Source: Chamaecyparis obtusa (taxonomy: Eukaryota; Streptophyta; Pinopsida; Cupressales; Cupressaceae). Taken from it: a DNA stretch of 64,000 nt. The stretch's first letter is position 1; each line of letters starts with the position of its first letter. Where the stretch lies: positions 567,501 to 631,500 of the forward strand of contig BSBK01003562.1 of the NCBI GenBank assembly GCA_027943335.1, written 5' to 3'. This document shows, in pieces, positions 10,619 through 20,108 of this stretch. Both the position numbers and the translations under genes were made by a program. Under the pieces are notes generated by a model. It was not told where the DNA came from. It saw nothing but the letters and a program-made list of their open reading frames with translations, and ran no database searches.

Positions 10619-12415
10619 GAGGTTTTTCTGGCGCTCATCATCAAAGCGCCGAAGGTGATAGGATTACGGTGTGTCCGAGATCTAGATGATCTGGGAAATA
10701 CCGATATCAGGGCTATGGGATTCCGGTATCTGTTGCAGTATCCGTATATCAGAGCAGATCATGGGTTGTTGACTGCGCTGGCCGAGAGATGGCACAGTGA
10801 GCACAACACCTTCCACCTTCCTACAGGCGTGGCATCCATCACACTGGAGGATGTCTATAGGATCCTTCGAGTTCCATGCCACGGAGAGCTTGTAAGTATA
10901 ATCATATTTTTAAGATAGTCATGTAAAATGTAATATTTCTAAAAGATGAAAACTAACATGATTTATGTGTTGTCACAGGTATACTATGATCAGGACGTCA
11001 CTGAGGGGCGTCGGTTGATTCAAGAGATGTTTCAAGATGTGACCATCCTAGACAGGCATGTCAGCTGGGAGCGACTGCTTGATGACTTTGGCCGAGATTA
11101 TCCGGTGCTATGTATTGTGGCATTGATCATTTCACAGATCTTGATGACTGATCGCAGTCAGAAGGGATTCCCGCTCGGATGGGGCAGGCTACTGGTAGAC
11201 TTGGTAGGCAGGCCCCGACGGATGACATGGGGGCCTGCGATCCTAGCAGAGATGTATCATGAGCTGCATGAGATCATCTACAGGGACGGTCAGACATGGG
11301 CATGTGGTGCCATCCTGGCACAGGTATGGGCATGGGAGCACATTGCTGTGGTGCGCCCCAGGGTTCAGCCGAGGGAGAGGAGGTACCCCTTTATTTACAG
11401 GTACATTGGGTTTATATCACATGCCCATTCAGGGGATGTGACCTATTATCGACGAATTCTGGATGAGATAGCCTCATTCACATGGAGGCCGTACCGGGAG
11501 GTTGAGGTTTGGGGGGATGCCGCAGATGAGCTGAGTTATATGCTATGTAGTCAGCCACTGGTAGGTCGATATGCAGAGATTATAGAGAGATTCTGCATCA
11601 GTCAGGTATGGCGGCAGTTCGGGAGGCAGCAGCGAGTCTCGATAGAGACTACCACATATGCCAGGGCCAGAGACGAGGAGGGTCATGGGTGGCTACCCAT
11701 AATGGATTATCAGCAGGCTGTCGCAGAGACAGCAGCTATCAGGGGTGAGCCTTGGGATTATTTCCCAGATGTGGCAGACGCAGGGGCTGATGGAGCCTAC
11801 AGGGAAGAGCAGCGGAGGGTACCATTCCCTCGATTTACAGTACCAGATGCTCAGGTGCCAGCGCCGGGAGGAGACGGAGGAGACGAAGGAGACGGAGGGG
11901 ACAGAGGAGAGGAGGGAGGAGATGGAGGAGATGGCAGGAGGGGGAGAGGGAGGAGGATGGAGAGAGGAGAGGGGTCGGGATCAGGTGGCTGGAAATGGCC
12001 ACGGGGACAGAGATCGGCCACTCCTGAGGAGGAGGCGAGACCAACTCACCGGCAGGCAGAGGTACAGCAGGAGCAGCCTGCGGGGGGAGAGGACCTGAGA
12101 GCCCAGATACAGGCTCAGGAGACAGAGATACAGTAGCTGCAGACCACTATAGCTGTGAGAGATCAGCAGCTCCTAGATCTGAGGGCAGAGCGGGATCAGC
12201 AGATAGCTGATCTCAGAGCAGAAATAGCACGACGTGAGGCGATGGCACAGGCTGAGGCACTGGAGCTCCGACGGGAGTTAGCGAGAGCTGCTTACTATCA
12301 CGGGTTATATCTGCAGGCCATCCCAAAGGGTGAGAGAGCACCATCATACTCTCAGCGGGCAGGGGTATCAGATGTGGTACTTGATAGGAGAGCCATGCCT
12401 CCTCCACCACCATGA
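10619..12415 (+). CDS. Antisense plant-mobile-domain (PMD) protein gene of element 2, spliced, one premature stop
   Basis: Exon 2 is 10619-10891 and exon 3 is 10979-12415. Intron 2 (10892-10978; donor CTT|GTAAGT, acceptor TCACAG, branch-like ACTAAC at 10952-10957) keeps the frame. The first in-frame ATG is at 10715. The protein has the PMD signature: HGLLTALAERWHSEHNTFHL, then ITLEDVYRILRVPCHG, WGRLLVDL, and AQVWAWEHI. A low-complexity Gly/Glu/Asp/Arg stretch follows (about 11860-12000), then a coiled-coil-like tail (AERDQQIADLRAEIARREA) and a proline-rich end. A single in-frame TAG (12134-12136), preceded by CAG codons, interrupts the tail. PMD proteins such as Arabidopsis MAIN and MAIL1 act in gene expression and transposon silencing. 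Extra antisense ORFs downstream of integrase are known in Tat elements. The function of this copy is unknown. Confidence 0.8.
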
Positions 12416-13540
12416 GTTCCTCACGAGGGTGTTAGTGAGTCTTAGGGTTAGGTTTTAGATGTTTGGACATATTTTGAGACTTTTGATCTAGATTTTGGGA
12501 TCTCATATTGTATACCATGACATTTATTGATTTATGAGATTACTAGATGTTCGATGTATCATGTGTATTTGTCTCACTTGTGATGGATGTATCAGTTTAT
12601 GTATATTGTCTTGTCATTTTGCTCAAAAATGCTTATGTATGTGCTTATGTATGTTCTCTCTCATAGTTGTATGTTTAATTCTCATATGTATGATGTGGAT
12701 TTATGTTTTTTGAAAAATGACGGTTTGTAATATAGATTTGATGATATGATTAACCCCTTGTGATGAACAGGAACAGGTTTGAGATGAAAAAGACAAGGAG
12801 CGAAAGACATGATCAAGAAAAAGAGAAGGTGAGCGCAGTCGACTGACAGATCCACGTAAGATGAAAAGGAGAGCTCTCTCCTAGAAATGCAAAGTGCGGA
12901 AACTAAACTAACATGAACCTAGAAATGCAAGCTACTATGAAAGTGGTTGACTTGCAAGGTCACAATGCTTATAGACATCTAATTATCATCATCGAGCGTT
13001 ATTAGTAGCGTCATAAGATCATACAATGCACACTAGCATAACTATGTGGATATGAATATGATCTTTATCAGATGGAAATGTGGGAATCTCACCTAGGCAT
13101 CAAAAGACATATAGGTCAAGATGACTAGTGCAGTGAGATCACCTAAATTTGATATGGTGAGATTATGCTTGTATCAAGACACATGAAAGTCAGGATAGCT
13201 AAAAGCATGCACTCGCAAAACAGTCAAGGATAATACCTTGTCAATCCATAGTGTCAAGTAGGACCAGCATAAATGCTCATGACAGTTAGGATCAACAAAA
13301 TATACCCACAAGCAGATAAAGAAAGAAAACATGTTCTCATTCCCTCAGTCTTCTAGCTATGCATCATCGAAAACTTCTCAGGGAGAGATCACTCATCAAA
13401 GAAATCCTCATAGACAGCACACAAAGAAAAATAAAGTCATCATGTCGTTATCGAGTTGATTGTTTAAGTGCGTGTGTGTTGGTCATAGAGTCAAATTCTG
13501 AGTATCTTATCTGCAAATGGGAAATATCGCATCATACTTA
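12416..13540. other. Non-coding region between antisense gene end and integrase end (element 2)
   Basis: I see no gene here. The first 350 bp is T-rich and could hold the 3' end of the antisense transcript. A splice-acceptor-like GATGAACAG at about 12763-12771 suggests a further 3' exon, which I cannot confirm. The rest is mixed sequence; short ORFs here show no recognisable protein. Confidence 0.5.
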
Positions 13541-13564
13541 GACTATAGGCAAGACATCTGATAA

Positions 13565-13632
13565 GTGTTGAGAAACACTCGACGCAAGGGTAATGTTGAA
13601 AAACACTGTTTGGGGTGGTGTTGAAAAACACC
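13565..13632. repeat. Array of three GTGTT...AACAC near-palindromes (element 2)
   Basis: GTGTTGAGAAACAC at 13565-13578, TGTTGAAAAACACT at about 13594-13607, and GTGTTGAAAAACAC at 13618-13631 are spaced 26 bp on average. Each can form a short hairpin. Element 4 carries four copies at the equivalent place (62114-62255). Confidence 0.75.
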
Positions 13633-14081
13633 TGTTGTGAAATGCCCCAAGAGACAAATGCACCAAAAGGACCTATGCGAACAGTTATGCCCCTTAGACA
13701 AAGACAAAGACCAATTCCAGACTAGGCCAAATAAGGTCAAGGCATGATGGAAAGTGGTTAAGTGTCGAGGACGCATGCTAACAAATAGGGGTACAAAGGC
13801 CTCAAGTAGCGCCTATTTCCAGGTTTTCACTACTTGGATTCTTTTTTTATTTTTTCAATTTTTTTGGATTTTTGCTGCCAAGGCGTCTATTGCTAGGTTT
13901 TCACCAAGGCACTTTTTCTATTTTTTTGATTTTTTTGAATATTTTGATTTTTTTGTATTTTTTTCAGGACTTTTTATGCTTTTTAGGATTTTTTCAGCAT
14001 CATATATCAATTTTTTTTTTTTTGAAATTTTTTCAGGATCCATAAGATATGTACAAAGGATGCCCCCTGATAGAATGGGCA
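13633..14081. repeat. T-rich spacer with repeated GGTTTTCACC motif (element 2)
   Basis: This is long T-rich sequence on the plus strand (13840-14035), A-rich on the element's strand, directly downstream of integrase. CAGGTTTTCACTACTTGG and TAGGTTTTCACCAAGGCAC repeat here. The same motif recurs in the equivalent spacer of elements 3 (36750-36935) and 4 (reverse, 61670-61850). Confidence 0.7.
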
Positions 14082-17000
14082 TCAAGGATAGAACTTCTTA
14101 AGGTGCACAATGTTGATGGGATCAGGGAGCTGTTCTCCATCAGGATCTGACAGTAAATACGCACCAGTACCAAAAGCAGCTGTGATGACATATGGTCCAA
14201 GCCAGTTAGGTTCAAACTTGCCCTTTTGCTCTCTGTTTTGTTGGTTCTTAGGGTTTTCTCGTAAAACAAGATCACCTATTTGAAATTCTCTAGGGCGAAC
14301 CTTCTTGTTGAATGCCTTGGACATATGCTTCTGATACACTCTCATATGATCAAAGGAAGCCTTACGCTTCTCATCTAGAAGTTCTAGTTCCTGTAACCTC
14401 ATGGCGCGGTAATCCTCATCTATAATCAAACCTTTGAGTGAGACTCTAAGGGATGGTATCTCGACTTCTAAAGGCAATATTGCTTCAGTGCCATAGGTGA
14501 GAGAGAAAGGAGTGGCTCCTGTAGGTGTGCGAATGCTTGTTCGGTAAGCCCATAGTGCTGGATTGATTTGTAAGTGCCAATCCCTACCATTCTTGTGTAC
14601 TGTTCTACGAAGAATCTTAAGAATGGTTTTGTTAGAAGCTTCTGCTTGTCCGTTTCCTTGTGGGAAATATATGGAGGACCAATGTTGCTTGATTTTAAAC
14701 TTTTTGCATAGGTGCTTTAGGTCCTTATTCTTAAATTGACCTCCATTGTCAGTAATGATCTCAGAAGGCACTCCAAATCGGCAAATGATATGATTCAAGA
14801 TGAACAAAGAAATGGTCTTTCCTGAAGCAATAGAAAGTGGTACGGCCTCCACCCATTTTGTGAAGTAGTCAGTGGTAGTAATAATGAACTTGTGTCCACC
14901 TGATGAGTTGGGATGAATCTGCCCAACCAGATCAAAGGCCCAGCGCTGAAATGGCCAATGAGAAATAGAAGGAATCAGCTCCCTACCCGGAGCATGAATC
15001 AGGTTGCCGTGTTTCTGACATTTTTCACATGACTTAGCAAAGGTGATTGCGTCCATCTGCATTGTGGGCCAATAATATCCCGCCCTAAGCAACCTTCGGG
15101 CCATGGCAAGACCATTAGAATGCCCACCACAAATGCCCTCGTGGATGTCGGCTAACGCTTGGTTGGATTCCTCCTTTTCCAAGCACCTAAGGAGTGTGCC
15201 ATCTAAACCCCTTCTATATAAGTCACCAGAGATGAGGGTGTGGCGAGAGGCGTTACGGATGAGGTTTCGGCGTTCGGAGTGGGTGAATGTGTCAGGGATG
15301 ATGCCATCACCATATCGGGAAGACTCGCGTGTGATAATGGCACAAATGACACGGCTTTCAGATGAGTCAAAGATGGGATGGTGTAGCTCTTCCACCAGGA
15401 ATTCAAATCTGGATTCATGTGTCTCCAACTGAAGAAGTGAAGCTAATGTGGCCATGGCGTCTGCAGCTTTGTTCTCTGTCCTAGGGATTTGTTGAAATGT
15501 CACAAAGGTGAAATAGCGTTTCAAAGAATCAACCATCTTTTTATAGGGTATCAATTTGTCATCCTTGGTTTGATACTCTTCATTGACTTGGTTGATGATT
15601 AGCTGAGAATCCCCAAAGGCATGTAATTCTGTGATATTCCATTCTATAGCCATTTTCAAGCCATTAGTTAAAGCTTCATATTCTGCAATATTATTGGTAC
15701 ATGGGAATAATAGTTTATAAGACTTCGGAATGTTGTACCCATGTGGAGAAACAAATAACACTCCAGCACCTGATCCATTTTGCATGCGGGAGCCATCAAA
15801 GAACATTGTCCAAGTGCGAGTAGTGGTATATAAGATGTGTTCGTCTGGGAATTCCACTTGGACTGGCATACTATCCTGGATTGGAAAATCAGCTAATTGG
15901 TCAGCAATAGCTTGTCCTTTTATTGCCTTCCTTTCAACATACTCTATGTCAAATTCAGTGAGGACCATCATCCATTTAGAAAGTCTACCCGTCAGGGAAG
16001 CCTTACCAAGCAAGTATTTAAGGGGATCAATTTTGGCAACCAAATGTATGGTATGAGCAAGCATGTAGTGGCGCAACTTTTGAGAAGCAAACACCACCGC
16101 GAGACAAGACTTCTCAATATTATTGTAATTGATCTCATAAGAGACTAGAGTACGGCTGATATAGTAGATGGCCCGTTCTTTCCCAGTATCATCTGTTTGA
16201 GCCAATAATGCCCCCAGGGAAGTGTCTGTAGCTGAGATATATAGGAGCAATGGTTTCCCTGGAATAGGAGGCATTAAGATCAGAGGATTAGCCAAGTATT
16301 GTTTGATCTGATCTAGGCTCTTTTGACAATCCTCGTTCCAAACACAAGAAGCACCCTTATGCAATGTCTTGTTGAAGGGTTGCGCTCTATCTGCAAGCTG
16401 AGAAATAAACCTCCTAATTGATTGAAGACGTCCTTGAAGACTTCTCATTTGGCTGATATTTCGAGGAGGTGGCATATCCAGGAGTGCTTGGACCTTTTCG
16501 GGATCAACCTCGATACCTTTTGCTGATATTATGAATCCTAAAAGTTTGCCTGAGGTGACGCCAAATGCGCACTTCTTTGGATTCAATCTGAGTTGAAATT
16601 GTTCCATACGATCTAGAATTACTTCCAGATCATTGAGGTGTGTGTCCCTTTTTCTTGATTTTGCCAGGGTATCATCCACATAATCTTCCATATTTTTATG
16701 CATCATGTCATGGAATATTGTTGTCATAGCTCTTTGATATGTAGCACCCGCATTTTTCAATCCAAATGGCATAACATTCCAATAATAGGTTCCCCATGCG
16801 CAAGTGAATGCGGTCTTTTCTTGATCTTCAGGTGCTATTTTTATTTGATTATACCCTGAGAAACCATCCATTAGGGAATATATGTCATAACCCGCCGTCA
16901 TGTCCACGATCATGTCAATATTTGGAAGTGGAAAGTCATCCTTTGGGCAGGCTTTGTTTAGATCTCTAAAATCTGTGCAGACACGAATGGACCCGTCATG

Positions 17001-17201
17001 TTTAGAGACCGGTACTATGTTTGAGATCCATTCTGCATAATCGATGGCTCTAATAAATCCAGCTCTCAAAAGATTTTCTAATTCTCCTTTGACAAGTAGA
17101 GCTATATGTGGATGCATTTTTCTTAGTCTCTGTTTTACTGGCTTGACTCCTAGAGCTATAGATAAGTGATGCATTATGAGATTTGTGTCAAGCCCTGGCA
17201 T
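14082..17201 (-). CDS. pol: Element 2 Pol: RT - gypsy RNase H - aRNH - integrase
   Basis: This 1039-codon open stretch is uninterrupted. It copies the element RNA into DNA and integrates it. RT spans residues 1-240 with the catalytic YVDD at 174-177 and MPFGLKNAGATYQ before it. The gypsy RNase H (ATDTSLGALLAQ near 324) covers about 310-435. The second RNase H has D469 (FFDGS), E509, D531 and D581. The integrase zinc-binding residues are H687, H694, C725 and C728, the core residues are D757, D818 and E854, and a GPY/F-type motif (NWLGPYVI) lies near the end. The protein ends HLKKFYP without chromodomain. Upstream it reads in frame through a TAG (in ...KINFA*TYSDMPGL, probably an old TGG) into the G-patch segment, so the true product is one long polyprotein. 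All catalytic residues I checked are intact. Confidence 0.95.
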   Translation of the reverse strand: MPGLDTNLIMHHLSIALGVKPVKQRLRKMHPHIALLVKGELENLLRAGFIRAIDYAEWISNIVPVSKHDGSIRVCTDFRDLNKACPKDDFPLPNIDMIVDMTAGYDIYSLMDGFSGYNQIKIAPEDQEKTAFTCAWGTYYWNVMPFGLKNAGATYQRAMTTIFHDMMHKNMEDYVDDTLAKSRKRDTHLNDLEVILDRMEQFQLRLNPKKCAFGVTSGKLLGFIISAKGIEVDPEKVQALLDMPPPRNISQMRSLQGRLQSIRRFISQLADRAQPFNKTLHKGASCVWNEDCQKSLDQIKQYLANPLILMPPIPGKPLLLYISATDTSLGALLAQTDDTGKERAIYYISRTLVSYEINYNNIEKSCLAVVFASQKLRHYMLAHTIHLVAKIDPLKYLLGKASLTGRLSKWMMVLTEFDIEYVERKAIKGQAIADQLADFPIQDSMPVQVEFPDEHILYTTTRTWTMFFDGSRMQNGSGAGVLFVSPHGYNIPKSYKLLFPCTNNIAEYEALTNGLKMAIEWNITELHAFGDSQLIINQVNEEYQTKDDKLIPYKKMVDSLKRYFTFVTFQQIPRTENKAADAMATLASLLQLETHESRFEFLVEELHHPIFDSSESRVICAIITRESSRYGDGIIPDTFTHSERRNLIRNASRHTLISGDLYRRGLDGTLLRCLEKEESNQALADIHEGICGGHSNGLAMARRLLRAGYYWPTMQMDAITFAKSCEKCQKHGNLIHAPGRELIPSISHWPFQRWAFDLVGQIHPNSSGGHKFIITTTDYFTKWVEAVPLSIASGKTISLFILNHIICRFGVPSEIITDNGGQFKNKDLKHLCKKFKIKQHWSSIYFPQGNGQAEASNKTILKILRRTVHKNGRDWHLQINPALWAYRTSIRTPTGATPFSLTYGTEAILPLEVEIPSLRVSLKGLIIDEDYRAMRLQELELLDEKRKASFDHMRVYQKHMSKAFNKKVRPREFQIGDLVLRENPKNQQNREQKGKFEPNWLGPYVITAAFGTGAYLLSDPDGEQLPDPINIVHLKKFYP

Positions 17202-17204
17202 GTC

Positions 17205-18587
17205 TGAGTAGGTCTATGCAAAATTAATTTTCTTTTTCTGTAAAAACTGTACATATGCCTTGGTCTCTTCCTCTGATAAAGACTGAGCAAGATGGACTAT
17301 CTGAGGATTTTCTTCTGTGTTTAGATTGACCGGCTTTGTTGGTTCAATCAATATTGATGATCTATCCTAGAAATAGCTTGGCAAGTTATTAAGTACCTCA
17401 TCCTTAGGTGCCTCAAAGAGGTTTTCACCTTTGGATGCGTCATTTCTTTTTACTATTTTTGGTTCTGACACCGCCACAAAGTGGTTTTCGCCATCAGACC
17501 TATTTTTCTTTTTGTCTTTTGTTTTGAGACTGAGGTACTTAATATCAGGCTCTGTCATGCTGGTTGTTGGTTCCCTGGTGGAAGAAGCCACGGGTTCGAG
17601 AGCATTTAAATAGCAAGCCATTTCGTAATCATTGTGAAATGTGAGGAATGTGGGCTCTTGGTGGCGCTGAGACCAGTCAATCAGGTCAAAGTGAACAAGG
17701 GGCAAGTCAATGGTAGGTTCGATGTTGTTAATGCGAAAGGTGTCATCTCTGGTGACCATATAATCGGAGCTCATCAAGTCTTCTCCTAAGATACCTGAAT
17801 TGGGGCTCATCCTATCAAACGAAGTGTCGTCTACTAAGGTGATTTGAGGAGGGCAATCCTCTAGTCTGACACTAGGATCGTTAGTTGCATCGGGTTGGGT
17901 ACTATAGGTATGGATAATATCCACGTCTAGATCAATTGTTGCGTCTGAAAGCGAATCCCATTCATATTCATGGGAGTCTATCTCTGAGTCATCATTTAGG
18001 CCTCGTGATGTAGAAGCTTCAAGGTTAGGAAGGGTTTCCCCCTCTCTAGTGCTAGTATTGGTACTATCCGTCGCAGCTAGGACAGTAACACTTTCCTTTG
18101 TCGATCTAGAAGTCACACAATCACTATCCGTCGCAGCTGGGATAGTAGGACTATTAAGCATCAAATCTGTGGAATCTCCCCAAAGGAGATTCGTTGAGGG
18201 CACCCAATCATCAGACACATCTCGTTGGTTGGAGAGATCGGGCGTATAATCTGCATCACTATCACTGTCCGTTGCAGCTGGGACAGGGATACCTTTCTTC
18301 TTCTTATTCTCAAAACCTAAGCCGACCGTGGACTTATTTTTGCGTCCAAAAAGAGCATGATCAAGAGGCTCAGCTTTAGCGTCCAGCCTATGACTAAGGG
18401 GACCAAATCCCGGATATCCCATATTTTTAACCAGCGTATATCCTTTCCCATAAGTTTCAGGTGAAGGAGCAAAATTCTCATTATGTTTGTATTTCTCTTC
18501 GTGATATATCCAGTTCCTTACAGCAACTTCCTCTTTCTCTTCTTGAATGGGGACCGAAGACTCAACAAATTTCCCAAATAACGTCAT
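17205..18587 (-). pseudogene. Element 2 G-patch-like segment between protease and RT
   Basis: A 406-codon frame (18587-17367) plus its continuation to the RT joins the same reading frame as Gag and Pol. Residues 46-92 form a G-patch-like domain (YGKGYTLVKNMGYPGFGPL, ending VGLGF), a glycine-rich module that binds RNA or helicases. The rest is acidic, Asp/Ser/Thr-rich linker with a thrice repeated AATDS motif. A TAG at 17367-17369 and another near 17211 interrupt it, and a TGA separates it from the protease. A G-patch next to protease is known in betaretroviruses. The equivalent segment occurs in elements 3 and 4, so it belongs to this Tat subgroup. Confidence 0.75.
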
Positions 18588-18596
18588 TGCTGATGA

Positions 18597-20036
18597 TCAA
18601 GGCTTCACATTTGGGGAGGGTCTCCCATAAGACCTAGGAGAGATTGGCATTTTTGTAAAAGAATCAATCTTATAATCTCCCATCCCAAGGTCCATGGTCT
18701 TGAATTTCTGCTTGCATTGTTCAAGTGAACTACTAGGACTATCAGCTTCTCTATTCAAAGGTACATGTGATCCCGCAGAAATGTTATTAACTGATAGAGC
18801 ACTGTCTCCAGGGATGCAAATTTCTACACCATTATGGGGAAACTTAACACACTGGTGATATGTCGATGGGACTGCCTGCATTTCATGAATCCATGGCCTA
18901 CCCAGCAAAATGTTGTAGGCTAGAGGTCCAACATCAACAATTTGGAATAATATGTCTTTTTCTACGGGACCAATACGAATAGGCAAAATAGCCAATCCCT
19001 TAGAACTTCTTTCTGCTTCGTCATATGCTTTGATTGTGATTATTTTCTTTGTGTCAATGACGTTCTCGGAATACCCTAGAGCTAGCAGCAAACTCAGAGT
19101 ACAAATATTGAGCCCCACACCCCCATCTATCAGTACACGCCTAACACGGGTTTTATGAATCATGACCTCGATGTGTAAGGCCAAATTATGTGGGTGACTA
19201 ATGGATTTGTCATCTTCTTCTGAGAAGGTGAGGAAATGAGGGCTAGCCAAATGGTTGACCATGTTTTGGAATTGGTCGATATCTAAGTTATTAGGGACAT
19301 TGGCTACTTGCAAAGCATCCTCGAGGATGCGCTTGTGCTTAGGAGATAGTTCTAAAAGCTCAAAAATGGATATCTGAGTGGGTGTACGTTGTAGTTGGTC
19401 AATAAGGTTATAATTGGAATCAGGACCAACGACAGATTTTGGAGGAGCACCTTTGGACATGGGCTGTTTAGACTTGCTAGTGCTAGGACCTTTGATGATA
19501 ATGGGTGTTTGGGCCTGACCCCTAGTGACAGCATTGAGGGACTGGGGCATTCCTTGTGAGTGAGGACCTCTTATCACCACAGCGGGTCTTTCATTAGTCA
19601 TAAGAATTGAGTCAACATTATGTCCATAAGGATCTTTCTTTCTCACCATGTTGATATTATCGTCAGCCACTTCAAGCATGTTAATCACATTATCAGCATG
19701 TGTGTATGTATAGTTAATAGCTGCCTTGCCATTCTTACTGCTAGAATTCTCTCCTGTTTCATATTTAGGCAAGGGCTCTTTAAAGGCTTTATGGTTTGCA
19801 TTAGTAGTTAACCCATCCACTTGTAATTGTCCTTTCTCAATAAGGTCTTGGACAAGATGCTTGAGTTTAAAACAATTTTCTATGTCGTGTCCAAGCCCAT
19901 TATGGAAAACACAAAAAGCCTTAGCATCCCACCAATGAGGTAAAGGATCTGGTATTTGATGTTTTGTAGGATCCTGTGGGTGTGCCAGATTATGAGCAAC
20001 TAGTGTCTTAAAAATATCTGCATAGGATTCTCCCAA
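18597..20036 (-). CDS. Element 2 Gag zinc knuckle and aspartic protease
   Basis: This 479-codon open stretch is part of the single gag-pol frame. Residues 42-55 form a variant zinc knuckle (C42, H45, H50, C55 in FCVFHNGLGHDIENC), which binds the element RNA. The protease active site is VLIDGGVGLN with D304; the DGG form is usual in this clade. The second conserved block is AYNILLGRPWIHEM, which is typical. Between them lies a Lys/Pro/Ser-rich linker and a conserved FELLELSPKHKRILEDAL helix shared with elements 3 and 4. It ends at a TGA (18597-18599). A TAA 24 codons upstream of the Met at 20036 separates it from the preceding Gag part. Confidence 0.85.
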   Translation of the reverse strand: MGESYADIFKTLVAHNLAHPQDPTKHQIPDPLPHWWDAKAFCVFHNGLGHDIENCFKLKHLVQDLIEKGQLQVDGLTTNANHKAFKEPLPKYETGENSSSKNGKAAINYTYTHADNVINMLEVADDNINMVRKKDPYGHNVDSILMTNERPAVVIRGPHSQGMPQSLNAVTRGQAQTPIIIKGPSTSKSKQPMSKGAPPKSVVGPDSNYNLIDQLQRTPTQISIFELLELSPKHKRILEDALQVANVPNNLDIDQFQNMVNHLASPHFLTFSEEDDKSISHPHNLALHIEVMIHKTRVRRVLIDGGVGLNICTLSLLLALGYSENVIDTKKIITIKAYDEAERSSKGLAILPIRIGPVEKDILFQIVDVGPLAYNILLGRPWIHEMQAVPSTYHQCVKFPHNGVEICIPGDSALSVNNISAGSHVPLNREADSPSSSLEQCKQKFKTMDLGMGDYKIDSFTKMPISPRSYGRPSPNVKP

Positions 20037-20108
20037 TTTAGTGAATTGTCTTTTCTCCGTTTTAGACCTCTTTTGATACTGGGGTTTGTCTTGTGGCGTT
20101 GACGATGT

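Noticed and set aside
11835..12044. Minus-strand Pro/Leu/Ser-rich ORF within the PMD gene
   Set aside because: It is the reverse of a GGA/GAG-rich low-complexity stretch.
15103..16148. Plus-strand ORFs of 60-110 codons across the pol of element 2
   Set aside because: They are antisense shadows of a conserved pol frame and show no protein features.
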